Source: an uncultured Bacillota bacterium
GTDB taxonomy: Bacteria; Bacillota; Clostridia; Peptostreptococcales; Anaerovoracaceae
Direction of reading: 5' to 3'
NCBI GenBank assembly: GCA_949287095.1
Contig: CASEFA010000007.1
Span: 51,005-115,004 of the forward strand
Length of the DNA: 64,000 nucleotides
The notes under the pieces were generated by a model that saw nothing but the letters and a program-made list of their open reading frames with translations, was not told the origin of the DNA and searched no databases. This document shows, piece by piece, positions 9,760-19,146 of this stretch. Position numbers and translations under genes: made by a program. Every line of letters begins with the position of its first letter. Position 1 is the first letter of the stretch.

Positions 9760-10350
9760 ATGAGCTTTGACTTTACTTTTATCTTCACCAGCATTTCCTT
9801 AGGCGTGGGCCTTGCCATGGACGCATTTTCGGTGTCACTTGCCAACGGCCTGAACGAGCCCCGTATGAAGGGCGGACGCATGAGCCTCATCGCCGGCGTT
9901 TTCGCAGTATTCCAGTTTCTCATGCCCATGATAGGCTGGTTCTGCGTCAAGACGGCCGCCGACTATTTCGCCTTCCTCCAGAATCTGATCCCGTGGATTT
10001 CCCTCATACTTCTCGCACTTATCGGTGGAAATATGATTCGGGAGGGTATAAAATGTAAACGTGAGCCTGAGGAAGCAAAAGTCGAGGCGGTAAGCTTTTC
10101 CCTCCTCATACTTCAGGGCATCGCCACTTCTATAGACGCCCTGTCCGTAGGCTTCACAATCTCCGGCTACGAAGTGCTGACAGCCCTTGCATCTGCTGCG
10201 ATTATAGGCGTTGTCACCTTCTTCATTTGTTTTGCCGGACTTCTCATCGGCCGCAGATTCGGAACCGGCCTTTCCTACATGGCCCACATCTTCGGCGGAT
10301 GTATACTGATTGTTATAGGTATCGAAATTTTCATCAAGGGAATTTTATAG
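9760..10350 (+). CDS. mntP: Manganese efflux pump MntP
   Basis: 196 residues with six hydrophobic segments in two homologous halves. The paired acidic transmembrane motifs MDAFSVSLANG (Asp21) and SIDALSVGFTISG mark the MntP/YebN family, which exports Mn2+ from the cytoplasm. The start at 9760 follows GGGAG; a longer open frame back to 9604 would run through the riboswitch and is rejected. Control by the upstream Mn2+ riboswitch is the expected arrangement. Confidence 0.95.
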   Translation: MSFDFTFIFTSISLGVGLAMDAFSVSLANGLNEPRMKGGRMSLIAGVFAVFQFLMPMIGWFCVKTAADYFAFLQNLIPWISLILLALIGGNMIREGIKCKREPEEAKVEAVSFSLLILQGIATSIDALSVGFTISGYEVLTALASAAIIGVVTFFICFAGLLIGRRFGTGLSYMAHIFGGCILIVIGIEIFIKGIL

Positions 10351-10362
10351 GAGAAACAGATT

Positions 10363-11001
10363 ATGAAAGTAATGATTGTAAACGGCAGCAGCCACGAAAA
10401 CGGCACCACAATGGTCGCCATCAACGAGATGATAAAGGTATTTGACGAGGAGGGCGTTGAAACCGAAGTGATTCAGCTTGGAAGCAAGCCCATACCCGAC
10501 TGTCTTCAGTGCAACTACTGCGTCAAAAACGGCAGATGCGTGTTCGATGACGAGGTAAACGAGTTCGTCGAAAAGGCCGCAGACGCCGACGGCTTTGTCT
10601 TTGCCTCGCCAGTGTACTACGCTCACCCAAGCGGCAGGCTCTACTCATTCCTCGACAGAGTGTTCTTTTCCAGCAGCTGCGCCGACGGCTCTGCCGCGTT
10701 CAGGTTCAAACCGGGCGCAGCAATCGCCGTTGCCCGCCGTGGAGGCACCTCCGCAACCTTTGACGGCATAAACAAATACTTCGGCATTTCCCAGATGCCC
10801 GTAGCCGGCTCCACCTACTGGAATATGGTTCACGGCCTGAGAGCAAACGACGCGCCGAAGGACGAGGAGGGCATGCAGACCATGAGAAACCTGGCAAGGA
10901 ATATGATCTGGATGATGCGCTGCTTCGAAGCGGGAAAGCAGGCGGGAGTTCCTTATCCCGATACGGAAACGGGCGCGACGACCAACTTCATTCCAAGGTA
11001 G
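10363..11001 (+). CDS. Iron-sulfur flavoprotein (NADPH-dependent FMN reductase-like family)
   Basis: 212 residues with a flavodoxin-like fold. The FMN phosphate loop NGSSHENGTT is near residues 7-16, and a compact cysteine motif C47-x2-C50-x2-C53-x5-C59 resembles the 4Fe-4S site of archaeal and clostridial Isf proteins. It probably passes electrons between a reduced carrier and a low-molecular acceptor; the substrate is unknown. It begins 12 bases after mntP, so it is probably cotranscribed under the same Mn2+ switch, which is unusual for a redox protein. Confidence 0.8.
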   Translation: MKVMIVNGSSHENGTTMVAINEMIKVFDEEGVETEVIQLGSKPIPDCLQCNYCVKNGRCVFDDEVNEFVEKAADADGFVFASPVYYAHPSGRLYSFLDRVFFSSSCADGSAAFRFKPGAAIAVARRGGTSATFDGINKYFGISQMPVAGSTYWNMVHGLRANDAPKDEEGMQTMRNLARNMIWMMRCFEAGKQAGVPYPDTETGATTNFIPR

Positions 11002-11312
11002 GCCTGCGGCAGGGACAACGATTTATCGTAAATAATAATGGTAATGTCAGCTTCGACAAAGGCGTCCGTTTTCGGCGGTTTTGTCGAAGCTTTTTCGGCT
11101 TCAGGGGCCGCATTTTCAGGTTTTGTCGAAGATTCATCGGTCAAAACCTGCATAGCCCCTCGTATTTTTCGGCAGATTCCGTTTTCTCGTCAAAAATGTC
11201 GAAAAAGCCTTCGACAACTTGACGGTAAACCCGTTTCATTGTCGAAGACTTCCTTAAAATCTTATTATTCCATTAGGCCAACCACGCGCGGCGCAGGCTT
11301 TGCTGGCTCTTT
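11002..11312. other. Convergent intergenic gap holding array element A
   Basis: No gene is supported. The gap between the flavoprotein gene and asnS (convergent) is largely filled by the inverted half-site array listed separately at 11053-11245. Confidence 0.7.
11053..11245. repeat. Inverted half-site array, element A (word TCGAC/GTCGA)
   Basis: Half-sites: TCGAC 11053-57, GTCGA 11083-87, TCGGC 11095-99, GTCGA 11125-29, TCGGC 11169-73, GTCGA 11198-202, TCGAC 11211-15, GTCGA 11241-45. Spacers are 25, 7, 25, 39, 24, 8 and 25 bp. Six half-sites are exact and two have one change. Most are flanked to give CTTCGAC/GTCGAAG. The layout equals that of element B at 16361, although the sequence between half-sites is mostly different; both end in a shared TTCCTTAAAA a few bases after the last half-site. 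Function is unknown. Confidence 0.8.
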
Positions 11313-12707
11313 TTAAAACTCGGCGTTCTTCGGCGTTCTCGGGAACGGAAGCACGTCGCGGATGTTGCTCATGCCCGTCAGATACATGATCATGCGCTCA
11401 AAGCCCAGTCCGTAACCTGCGTGCTTTACTCCGCCGTAGCGGCGAAGATCCAGATACCATCCGTACATTTCTTTGTCAAGGCCCATCTCGTCCATGCGGC
11501 TTTCCAGAATATCGAGGCGCTCCTCTCTCTGGCTTCCGCCGATGATCTCGCCGACTCCCGGAACCAGAAGGTCGCAGGCGGCAACGGTCTTTCCGTCGTC
11601 GTTGAGTCTCATGTAGAAGGCCTTAATGTCCTTAGGGTAATCGGTTACGAAGAGAGGCTTTTTGAATATCTCCTCCGTAAGGTACCTCTCGTGCTCAGTC
11701 TGAAGGTCGATTCCCCACTCAACGGGATACTGGAATTCCTTGCCGGATTTTTTCAGGAGCTCCACTGCCTCAGTGTAGGTGACTCTTCCAAAGTCGGAGT
11801 TCACTATGTGATCCAGCCTCTCCAGAAGTCCCTTGTCTATGAAGCTGTTGAAGAACGCCATCTCTTCAGGAGCGTTTTCTCTCACGTAGGTGATGATGTA
11901 CTTCACCATTTCCTCGGCCAGCTCCATGTTGTCCTCAAGATCCGCAAAGGCTATTTCCGGTTCTATCATCCAGAACTCGGACGCGTGTCTTGCGGTGTTG
12001 GAATTTTCGGCGCGGAATGTAGGGCCGAAGGTGTATATGTTTCTGAACGCCATGGCAAAGGCCTCGCCCTCCAGCTGTCCGCTTACGGTAAGGCTGGTCT
12101 CTTTTCCGAAGAAGTCCTCGGCGTAATCTATTTTTCCGTCTTCAGTCTTTGGCGGATTTTCCATATTAAGGGTAGTTACCCTGAACATCTCCCCTGCGCC
12201 TTCGCAGTCGCTTCCCGTGATAAGCGGGGTGTGCACGTAAACAAAGTGCTTTTCCTGGAAGAATTTATGTATTGCATAGGCTACCAGAGAGCGTACTCTG
12301 AACACTGCGGAGAAAGTGTTGCTTCTCGGTCTCAGATGTGCTATCTCTCTGAGAAACTCCATGGAGTGTCTCTTCTTCTGGAGCGGGTAATCGGCGTCTG
12401 CGCCGGCCTCTATGGTCACTTCGCTGGCCTTTATCTCAAAAGGCTGCTTTGCCTCGGGAGTAAGCTCCACCTTTCCCTTTACACAAAGAGCTGCCGAAAT
12501 GGGCGCCTTTGAAACCACGTCGAAGTTATCTATTTTATCTGCTTCGTAAACTACCTGAACGGATTTGAAAAAGCTGCCGTCATTCAGCTCTATGAACCCG
12601 AACTTGTTGGAATTTCTATTAGTTCTGACCCAGCCTCTCACTGTTATTTCCGCATCTGCATAGGCGTCGGTGTTCCTGTGTAGCTCTCTGAGCTGTACGT
12701 CTTTCAT
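11313..12707 (-). CDS. asnS: Asparagine--tRNA ligase
   Basis: 464 residues of class II aminoacyl-tRNA synthetase. An N-terminal OB fold ([23 protein letters not shown]) is followed by the catalytic core with [36 protein letters not shown] (motif 2 region) and the C-terminal [14 protein letters not shown] (motif 3). AENSNTxRH with a short catalytic domain identifies AsnRS rather than AspRS. The start at 12707 follows GAGGAGG; an in-frame ATG at 12722 has none. There is no T-box in the 100-bp upstream gap. Confidence 0.96.
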   Translation of the reverse strand: MKDVQLRELHRNTDAYADAEITVRGWVRTNRNSNKFGFIELNDGSFFKSVQVVYEADKIDNFDVVSKAPISAALCVKGKVELTPEAKQPFEIKASEVTIEAGADADYPLQKKRHSMEFLREIAHLRPRSNTFSAVFRVRSLVAYAIHKFFQEKHFVYVHTPLITGSDCEGAGEMFRVTTLNMENPPKTEDGKIDYAEDFFGKETSLTVSGQLEGEAFAMAFRNIYTFGPTFRAENSNTARHASEFWMIEPEIAFADLEDNMELAEEMVKYIITYVRENAPEEMAFFNSFIDKGLLERLDHIVNSDFGRVTYTEAVELLKKSGKEFQYPVEWGIDLQTEHERYLTEEIFKKPLFVTDYPKDIKAFYMRLNDDGKTVAACDLLVPGVGEIIGGSQREERLDILESRMDEMGLDKEMYGWYLDLRRYGGVKHAGYGLGFERMIMYLTGMSNIRDVLPFPRTPKNAEF

Positions 12708-12808
12708 CTTTTTCCTCCTCATTTTATTTTTTGCGCCGGTAAAACTTCCTGCCGGAGATTTATGAACGCTTTATACAGTTTACCAATTAAACGGCGTGAT
12801 TTCAAGCA

Positions 12809-13720
12809 TTATTCCGCCTTCACGGCGTATATTATCCGGTCACGCCCCGCAAGGTCCTTAAGGCATCTTACGTCGGAATATCCTTCCGCTTCAGTCAGAA
12901 GTTCTCTGACCGCATTCCCCTGGTCGCATCCGATTTCGAGGAAAAGAATGCCCCGCTTTTTCATGAATTCTCCGGCTTCCCCGGCGATTATCCTGTAAAA
13001 GTCGAGGCCGTCCTCGCCGCCGTCGAGAGCAGACATGGGTTCGTGGTCTTTGACCTCCGTCTGAAGGGTCGGGATTACGTCCGATTCTATGTAAGGCGGA
13101 TTGGAAACTATAAGGTCGAATTTTTTCTTTTTAAATCTGCCGTCAAAAGGCGCAAACATATCGCCTTCGGCAAACTTTATGTTCTTTGAGACGCCCAGCT
13201 TTCCGGCGTTTTTGCGCGCCACCTCAAGGGCGACTTTGCTCACGTCGGAGCAGGTCACGTTCACCTTTACCCCGGTGAGAAGCTTTGCGAGAGATATGCC
13301 TATGGCCCCGCTTCCCGTGCATAAATCCAGTATGTCCCACTCCCGGCGGCCCGTCCCCTCGAGGCTTTCACCTCTCAAAGCTCCGTCCTTTATTACCGAG
13401 ATAACATCCTCAACCATGGTCTCCGTGTCCTGACGGGGTATGAGCACGCTTTCGTTCACGTCAAACTCCAGCCCCATGAACTCCTGAGTCCCGGTTATAT
13501 ACTGAAGCGGCTTTCCCGACGCCCGCTCGTCGATGAGGCGGAAGTATTCGTCGCACTGACCGTCCTGTAATATATTCTGATACATGATGAAGAGCCGGCC
13601 TGTGGTGATTCCGGTCATAAAACAGTACAGAAGCTTGCTGTCCAGAGCAGCATCCGAAACTCCTGCATCCTGCAGCCGCCTTTGTCCGATATTAAGAATT
13701 TCTTTAACTGAAAGACTCAT
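12809..13720 (-). CDS. prmC: Release factor glutamine methyltransferase
   Basis: 303 residues. It methylates the Gln of the GGQ motif of RF1/RF2 using S-adenosylmethionine. SAM motif I is DLCTGSGAIG (132-141) and the catalytic NPPY is at 207-210. An N-terminal helical domain binds the release factor. The frame stays open to 13936 but the start at 13720 has AGGAGA upstream and overlaps the preceding stop as ATGA, so the longer version is not used. Confidence 0.95.
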   Translation of the reverse strand: MSLSVKEILNIGQRRLQDAGVSDAALDSKLLYCFMTGITTGRLFIMYQNILQDGQCDEYFRLIDERASGKPLQYITGTQEFMGLEFDVNESVLIPRQDTETMVEDVISVIKDGALRGESLEGTGRREWDILDLCTGSGAIGISLAKLLTGVKVNVTCSDVSKVALEVARKNAGKLGVSKNIKFAEGDMFAPFDGRFKKKKFDLIVSNPPYIESDVIPTLQTEVKDHEPMSALDGGEDGLDFYRIIAGEAGEFMKKRGILFLEIGCDQGNAVRELLTEAEGYSDVRCLKDLAGRDRIIYAVKAE

Positions 13721-14727
13721 TTTCTGTCTCCTACGATATGTTCTTCTATTAAATTTGCGTCGAGATCGCAGATTCCTTCGATGAAGGGAGCGTCTTCGTC
13801 CACCAGGACCGCTTTCATGGATGCAATGGCAACCTCCAGCTGTTCGTCGGTGGGCTCGTTTGTAGTTATCTTCTGAAGCCAGAGCCCCGGAACGCTCAAA
13901 ATTCTCACCAGCCAGCTGTCGCTTCTTCCTGCCCACCTTAAAAGCTCATAGGAAAGTCCCGCCACTACGGGAATCAGAAGGATTCTCGACAAAAGGCGCA
14001 CCGCCAGATTCGGCCATCCGAGAAGAGAAAACAGTATAAGGCTGATAACCATTACAAACATCAGAAAGCTGGTTCCGCATCTCGGGTGGAGGGTGTAGAA
14101 CTGCCGGGCGTTTTCCGGTGTGAGTTCAAGTCCCTTTTCAAAGCAGTGTATGGTCTTATGCTCGGCTCCGTGGTACTGGAACGTGACTTTTATGTCCTCC
14201 ATCCTGCTGATTGCCCAGATGTACAGAACAAAGAGGAGCATACGGAAGATTCCCTCCGCCAGATTCAGCACGATATGATTATCCGTAATTGCTCCGAGCA
14301 GGCTGACGGCCGCAGTAGGGAGCAGGATAAATATGCCTATGCTCACTATAAGCGCCACCACGACGGCGGCGTACATGAAAAAATTCCATACGGCCTTCTC
14401 TCCGAACTTTTCCTCCATCCAGAGCTCAAACTTCCCCTTTTCCTCTTCCTCGTCGTCCGCATCCGCAATAACGTCGGCGGAGTACATAATAGTGGACATA
14501 CCGGTTACAAGGGAATCAAAGAATACGAAGACTCCTCTGAGAATGGGTATCTTCCTCAGTTTATTCGATTTCTTCAGGGGCGTGGTTCTGATGTGAAGTC
14601 TGCCGTCAGGCCGCCTTATAGTCACCGCAAGCCTGTCCGGACCCTTCATCATGACACCGTCCAGAACCGCCTGTCCTCCGATGGACGTGGGGCAGGCGTC
14701 CTTCAAAAATATTTTGCTGAAATCCAT
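13717..14727 (-). CDS. DUF1385 membrane protein (YqhQ-like)
   Basis: 336 residues with several membrane helices between about residues 110 and 260. Family landmarks are SIGGQAVLDGVMMKGPDRLAV at the N-terminus, EHKTIHCFEKG and LHPRCGTSFLMFVMV. The biochemical role is not established. It is coupled at both ends: its ATG shares a base with the rho stop (TAATG) and its stop overlaps prmC. The rho-yqhQ-prmC order is common in Clostridia, where rpmE, prfA or similar genes often follow. Confidence 0.88.
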   Translation of the reverse strand: MDFSKIFLKDACPTSIGGQAVLDGVMMKGPDRLAVTIRRPDGRLHIRTTPLKKSNKLRKIPILRGVFVFFDSLVTGMSTIMYSADVIADADDEEEEKGKFELWMEEKFGEKAVWNFFMYAAVVVALIVSIGIFILLPTAAVSLLGAITDNHIVLNLAEGIFRMLLFVLYIWAISRMEDIKVTFQYHGAEHKTIHCFEKGLELTPENARQFYTLHPRCGTSFLMFVMVISLILFSLLGWPNLAVRLLSRILLIPVVAGLSYELLRWAGRSDSWLVRILSVPGLWLQKITTNEPTDEQLEVAIASMKAVLVDEDAPFIEGICDLDANLIEEHIVGDRK

Positions 14728-16025
14728 TAGTTCTTAAACACTTTCTTTATAATCTCTATGAAATCTCTGTTTGTTCTGGTGTGAGCCAGATTATCTATGA
14801 TAGCCTCAGCGGCGTCCTGATTGGACGACCCCGAGAGAGCCCTTCTCATGAGCCAGATCGCTTCCATCTCGTCCTGATTCATCAGGAGATCCTCTCTTCT
14901 CGTGCCGGATTTGTTAAGGTCGATGGCAGGGAAGATTCTCTTTTCGGAAAGTCTCCTGTCAAGGTGAAGCTCCATATTGCCCGTACCCTTAAACTCCTCA
15001 AATATAACATCGTCCATGCGGCTTCCCGTCTCGACGAGAGCCGTCGCGAGAATAGTTACGCTTCCGCCTTCCTCCAGATTTCTCGCCGCGCCGAAGAACT
15101 TCTTCGGCTTATGGAGAGCTCCCGGGTCGAGTCCTCCGGAAAGGGTCCTTCCCGACGCCGGAACCACCAGGTTGTATGCTCTTGCAAGGCGGGTAATGCT
15201 GTCCAGGAGAATTACCACGTCTCTGCCGTGCTCGGCCAGTCTCTGCGCTCTCGCAAGAACCATCTCCGCCACCTTCACGTGGTGGGACGGCATTTCGTCA
15301 AATGTCGAGTATATGACCTCTCCCCCGTGGAGGGATCTCTTCATATCCGTTACCTCTTCCGGTCTCTCGTCCACCAGGAGAACTATTATCTCAAGCTCCG
15401 GGTGATTTTTCTCGATGCTGTTGGCGATGTTCTTCAGAAGGGTGGTTTTTCCGGCCTTTGGCGGTGCCACTATAAGTCCGCGCTGGCCCTTTCCGATAGG
15501 CGCTATCAGATCGATGAGCCTGGTAGAAAGGTCCTGAGGCGAATTTTCCAGAGTTATTCTCTCGTTAGGGAATATCGGCGTAAGCTTGTCAAAGTCAGGC
15601 CTTCTCATGGCCACTCCCGGCTCGTCGTCGTTTACGGTGAGCACATAGAGCAAAGCCCCGAATTTCTCCCCTTCGTTAGGCAGCCTGGATATACCCTTTA
15701 TCTTATCTCCGGTCTTTAAATTGAATCTTCGTATCTGCGTAGGCGAAACGTACACGTCTTCTTTGCTCGTCAGGAAGTTGTTGAACCTGAGGAATCCAAA
15801 GCCTCCGTCGGCCATATCGAGGATTCCCTCTACCTCGGGACGCTCCCTATCGTCACGCTTTCTCTCCCTGTGTTCATGCCGCTCCAAAGCCTGCTCTTCG
15901 CCGGCGTCTTCCGATGTCTCGGCCTCCGGCATCACTTCTTCCTGCATTTCGCACGCCTTTGCGCTTTCCGTCTCCTCCGGTGCATCGCACGCCTTTGCAG
16001 TCTTTGTTTTTTCTTTTTTTTCCAT
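14727..16025 (-). CDS. rho: Transcription termination factor Rho
   Basis: About 432 residues from the preferred start; the frame extends to 16079. The N-terminus is a charged, low-complexity tail (residues 1-70, rich in E, K and A), then the RNA-binding cold-shock-like domain ([21 protein letters not shown]), then the RecA-like ATPase with Walker [16 protein letters not shown] and the Q-loop/R-loop region. It is a hexameric RNA helicase that ends transcripts. The start at 16025 has AGAGG about 11 bases upstream; ATG at 16034 is too close to that site. Shared base with the next gene (TAATG) indicates coupling. Confidence 0.95.
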   Translation of the reverse strand: MEKKEKTKTAKACDAPEETESAKACEMQEEVMPEAETSEDAGEEQALERHEHRERKRDDRERPEVEGILDMADGGFGFLRFNNFLTSKEDVYVSPTQIRRFNLKTGDKIKGISRLPNEGEKFGALLYVLTVNDDEPGVAMRRPDFDKLTPIFPNERITLENSPQDLSTRLIDLIAPIGKGQRGLIVAPPKAGKTTLLKNIANSIEKNHPELEIIVLLVDERPEEVTDMKRSLHGGEVIYSTFDEMPSHHVKVAEMVLARAQRLAEHGRDVVILLDSITRLARAYNLVVPASGRTLSGGLDPGALHKPKKFFGAARNLEEGGSVTILATALVETGSRMDDVIFEEFKGTGNMELHLDRRLSEKRIFPAIDLNKSGTRREDLLMNQDEMEAIWLMRRALSGSSNQDAAEAIIDNLAHTRTNRDFIEIIKKVFKN

Positions 16026-16634
16026 ATTCTTCATATCCTCTCGTTTATCGTAGGTTTTTAATTTCGTAGATGACTTCAAATCTGCCGGGATAAAACATTT
16101 TAAGACACAGTTAAAATAATAAGATATATTACAAAATCAGGACTTCCTCAATCCTGCTGTAAGAATATGCGTTCATTTCTCTGCAGCATCTGTAACCGGC
16201 ACACTGCCATTTCATTATACCATCTGCGCCGCCTTTCGACAATCGAAAGAGTATCACCGAAACGTGCAACTTTTTCAAGTGAGTTTATGCGTGTGAGTTG
16301 CTCGGGCGGGTTCGAGCTGGCGGGCAACTCTGCTGCAGAGGCGGGTTCAAAAGGGCGAGTTCGACTTTTAAAGCGAAATTTGAAAAAAAGTCGAACGATT
16401 TTTCGACATCAAAACCTGAAAACGGCTTTCATGTCGAACATTTTCGCTGTTTTCAGCGGGTCGATGGCCAAAAAGTTCGACTTGAGACCCCGAATCTTCG
16501 TTTTTTGTCGAAAAACCGTTCGACCTCGACGCGGCAAAATGAAGTTTTTGTCGAACTATTCCTTAAAAACGGTACAGAAAAAGAGGCCGAATGACAGGCG
16601 CGAGCGGCGCGGAAGCGATTACCAAAAAACCAAA
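16026..16634. other. Intergenic region upstream of rho holding array element B
   Basis: About 600 bp without a supported gene. Left part: probable rho leader and promoter, with no clear -35/-10 pair found. Middle: an inverted repeat GAGTTGC (16295-16301) / GCAACTC (16324-16330) and two GGCGGGTTC copies about 36 bp apart. Right: the array element at 16361-16554, then the hbd terminator. A long open frame across this region on the plus strand is a shadow of hbd. Confidence 0.6.
16361..16554. repeat. Inverted half-site array, element B (all eight half-sites exact, TCGAC/GTCGA)
   Basis: Half-sites: TCGAC 16361-65, GTCGA 16390-94, TCGAC 16403-07, GTCGA 16433-37, TCGAC 16477-81, GTCGA 16507-11, TCGAC 16520-24, GTCGA 16550-54. 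Spacers are 24, 8, 25, 39, 25, 8 and 25 bp. This is the best copy: the layout is symmetric around the 39-bp centre. Several half-sites carry an extra outer base, giving GTTCGAC/GTCGAAC, unlike element A where it is C/G. No ORF crosses it convincingly. Confidence 0.88.
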
Positions 16635-16662
16635 ACAGGCAGAGCCAAAAGCCTCTGCCTGT
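16624..16662 (-). terminator. Intrinsic terminator of hbd
   Basis: A 10-bp stem at 16635-16662 (ACAGGCAGAG / CTCTGCCTGT), followed on the minus strand by a T-rich tract (16624-16634). Confidence 0.85.
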
Positions 16663-16679
16663 GCATTGAGCAAATAAAC

Positions 16680-17528
16680 TTATTTCGTGTAGTCGTAGAA
16701 GCCTACGCCGGTTTTTCTTCCCAGCTTGCCTGCTCTTACCATCTTTCTCAGGAGTACGTGAGCTCTGTACTTAGGATCGCCGTACTCGGTGTAAAGAACG
16801 TCCATGATGGCAAGTACTACGTCAAGTCCGATAAGGTCTCCCAGTTCCAGAGGTCCCATCGGGTGGTTAGCGCCAAGCTTCATAGCGGTATCGATGCCTT
16901 TAGCGTCTGCAACGCCGTCAGCAAGGATTCCGATTCCTTCGTTAATCATAGGGATGAGGATTCTGTTTACTACAAATCCAGGAGCCTCGGCAACCTCTAC
17001 AGGAGTCTTTCCAAGCTTCTCAGCCAGCTCAACTACTGTGTTCTTAGTCTCTTCGGAGGTAGCAAGTCCCTTGATGATCTCTACCAGCTTCATTGCAGGA
17101 ACAGGGTTGAAGAAGTGCATTCCAACAACCTTGTCAGGTCTGCCGGTAGCTGCTGCTATCTCAGTGATGGAAAGGGAAGAAGTGTTGGTAGCGAGAATGG
17201 TGTCAGGTCCTACCAGCTGATCCAGCTCTGCAAAGAGCGCCTTCTTAGCTTCCATATCCTCAGTAGCTGCCTCGATGATGAGATCAGCGTCCTTAACGAT
17301 GCTGATGTCTGTGGAACCGTGGATTCTGCCCATGATTTCAGCCTTGTCAGCTTCGGTAATCTTCTCTTTCTTAATGAGTCTGTCCAGACCCTTTTCTACT
17401 GTAGCGATTCCCTTGTCTACAGAAGTCTGTCTTCTGGCTCTGAGAACTACCTCGTAACCGTTCTGAGCAAGAACCTGAATGATGCCTGCACCCATAGTGC
17501 CGGTTCCTAATACGCCAACTTTTTTCAT
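16680..17528 (-). CDS. hbd: 3-hydroxybutyryl-CoA dehydrogenase
   Basis: 282 residues, standard length. The N-terminal NAD-binding Rossmann motif is [35 protein letters not shown] carries the catalytic His, and [11 protein letters not shown] and [14 protein letters not shown] complete the family signature. It reduces acetoacetyl-CoA to 3-hydroxybutyryl-CoA (or the reverse) in butyrate formation. The gene is single, with its own promoter and terminator, not in a bcd-etf-crt cluster, so the rest of the butyrate path is elsewhere. GGAGG precedes the ATG. Confidence 0.97.
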   Translation of the reverse strand: MKKVGVLGTGTMGAGIIQVLAQNGYEVVLRARRQTSVDKGIATVEKGLDRLIKKEKITEADKAEIMGRIHGSTDISIVKDADLIIEAATEDMEAKKALFAELDQLVGPDTILATNTSSLSITEIAAATGRPDKVVGMHFFNPVPAMKLVEIIKGLATSEETKNTVVELAEKLGKTPVEVAEAPGFVVNRILIPMINEGIGILADGVADAKGIDTAMKLGANHPMGPLELGDLIGLDVVLAIMDVLYTEYGDPKYRAHVLLRKMVRAGKLGRKTGVGFYDYTK

Positions 17529-17607
17529 GGTAATCTACCTCCTAACAAATTGAAAGCATTTTTTAAACGTTTATTTTGTTAAAAAATTAACTTTTCCCAT
17601 CACTCTA

Positions 17608-17635
17608 ATTATACCATATAAATCCGTAATGTAAA
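17608..17635 (-). promoter_or_regulatory. Sigma-70 promoter of hbd
   Basis: On the minus strand TTTACA (17630-17635), a 16-bp spacer and perfect TATAAT (17608-17613), about 80 bp before the start codon. Confidence 0.75.
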
Positions 17636-17673
17636 GCCCGAATCGTATAACATTTTAAAAAAAGCTTTAGCGT

Positions 17674-19134
17674 TTATACCCCTGCTCTGACAAAGCCGTC
17701 AGCCGTCATTCCGATGACCTTTTCTCCCTGTCTTCTCAGCTCAAAAGCATAGCGAAGAACACTTTCCTCCATAACTTCACCGGGACACACCAGAGGTATT
17801 CCCGGCGGATACGGAATGATAAGTCCTGCGCTTATGCGGCCCGCGGTCTCTGTGTAGTGAATCGGCTCGGTTTTGTCGGGGACGCTGACTGTCTCGGGTT
17901 TAGGACTGTCTGCCTGCCGTTTTATGCAGCTCAGGCCGCAGATTCCAGTCATATCGTGATTAAGCGATTCGTTCGACGTGTAGCTTGATATGCCACTCGC
18001 CGCTGCGCCTTCGGAGATTTCGGCAAGGGCGGCAAGGAGCCTGTCGTAGTCGCTCCTGTCGTTTCCGATTCCCGTCATGGCCATGGCAATATTGCCTGTC
18101 GTAAGTTCCGTATATATTCCGCGCTTTATGAGCTCGTCCTCGAGGCCTGCTCCCGTAAGGCCGAGAGCACTCATATCCAGATTCAGCTTAGTGGGGTCGA
18201 GAGCCGGGTGGGTCATCAGGGAAAGTCCGGGGATTTCTTTGTACCTGCGGTAGAAGTACGTGAGGTTCTCCCGCCACTGCTCCATCAGCTCCACGCCATG
18301 GCTTTCCAGAATCTGAGCGTTTAAATCCAGGCTCGCCATGAGAAGATATGAAGGGCTGGTGCTTTCCAGCATCTGAAGTCTGTCCTGAAAAACGTCAAGA
18401 TCGACTCTGTCCGAGCATATGTTGGCTATTGCGGTCTGGGTGAAGGACGCAAGGGTTTTGTGGGTGCTATCTATGACGATGTCCGCGCCAGCCCTTTCTG
18501 CCGCAAGTCTTTTCTCCATAAACTGCAGGTGCGCACCGTGAGCCTGATCCACTATGAGAACCATTCCGTGCCCGTGTGCAACCCGGGCTATGGCCTCTAT
18601 GTCGCTGCAAATCCCGTAGTAGTTGGGGCTGGTCACGAGAACAGCCGACGCCTCCGGAGCCTCCGAAACGGCCCTTTCCACTTCCTCCGCCGTTACCTCG
18701 CCGCAGATTCCGTATTCCTCTATTATCTCCGGCCACGCGTAGACGGGCGTGATTCCGCCGAGCCTTGCGCCGTTGAACACGGACTTATGGCAGTTTCGCG
18801 CCATGATGAGCTTTCCGCCCTGGGGAACGGCCGTGAGAATCGCCGCCATGAGCCCAGCGCTGCTGCCGTTTACCAGAAGATATGTCTCCCGGCTTTCGTA
18901 GAGGCTGCGGTACCTGTCCATGACCCGGCGTATTACGGTTTCCGGCTGAAAAAGGTTGTCGGCGCCCGGAATTTCAGTTATATCGTAATCGGGCGATCTG
19001 TCAAAAAGTGCTGCGGCCTCAGGCGCGTACTTCTCGTAAAACCTGCGGCCTTTGTGGCCCGGCATATGAAAAGAAACCGGGTTCTCTTTCCGGTGTTCCT
19101 CCAGAAAAGCCGTAAGGGTCTCTCTCGTGTTCAC
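17674..19134 (-). CDS. Orn/Lys/Arg decarboxylase family PLP enzyme (short YaaO-type)
   Basis: 486 residues, the short form of fold-type I decarboxylases (B. subtilis YaaO/SpeA size). It has SFHMPGHKG near the N-terminus, DQAHGAHL, and the PLP lysine in IDSTHKTLASFTQ near residue 225. The C-terminus holds the family's P-loop-like PYPPGIPLVCPGE. Substrate (arginine, lysine or ornithine) cannot be decided. The start is GTG with GGGAGG 7-8 bases upstream. It begins 12 bases after cls, suggesting cotranscription. Confidence 0.88.
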   Translation of the reverse strand: MNTRETLTAFLEEHRKENPVSFHMPGHKGRRFYEKYAPEAAALFDRSPDYDITEIPGADNLFQPETVIRRVMDRYRSLYESRETYLLVNGSSAGLMAAILTAVPQGGKLIMARNCHKSVFNGARLGGITPVYAWPEIIEEYGICGEVTAEEVERAVSEAPEASAVLVTSPNYYGICSDIEAIARVAHGHGMVLIVDQAHGAHLQFMEKRLAAERAGADIVIDSTHKTLASFTQTAIANICSDRVDLDVFQDRLQMLESTSPSYLLMASLDLNAQILESHGVELMEQWRENLTYFYRRYKEIPGLSLMTHPALDPTKLNLDMSALGLTGAGLEDELIKRGIYTELTTGNIAMAMTGIGNDRSDYDRLLAALAEISEGAAASGISSYTSNESLNHDMTGICGLSCIKRQADSPKPETVSVPDKTEPIHYTETAGRISAGLIIPYPPGIPLVCPGEVMEESVLRYAFELRRQGEKVIGMTADGFVRAGV

Positions 19135-19146
19135 CTTTTGTCCTCC

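Noticed and set aside
12809..13936. N-terminally extended PrmC
   Set aside because: The extra 72 residues are Arg-rich, overlap the DUF1385 gene and lack a ribosome site; the ATG at 13720 is coupled (ATGA).
11053..16554. CRISPR-like array at elements A and B
   Set aside because: Repeats are only 5-7 bp, alternate in orientation and have fixed spacings; there are no cas genes and no 25-40 bp identical repeats.
16167..17510. A 447-codon plus-strand frame over array B and hbd
   Set aside because: It runs antisense to hbd, has no ribosome site and no recognisable domain.
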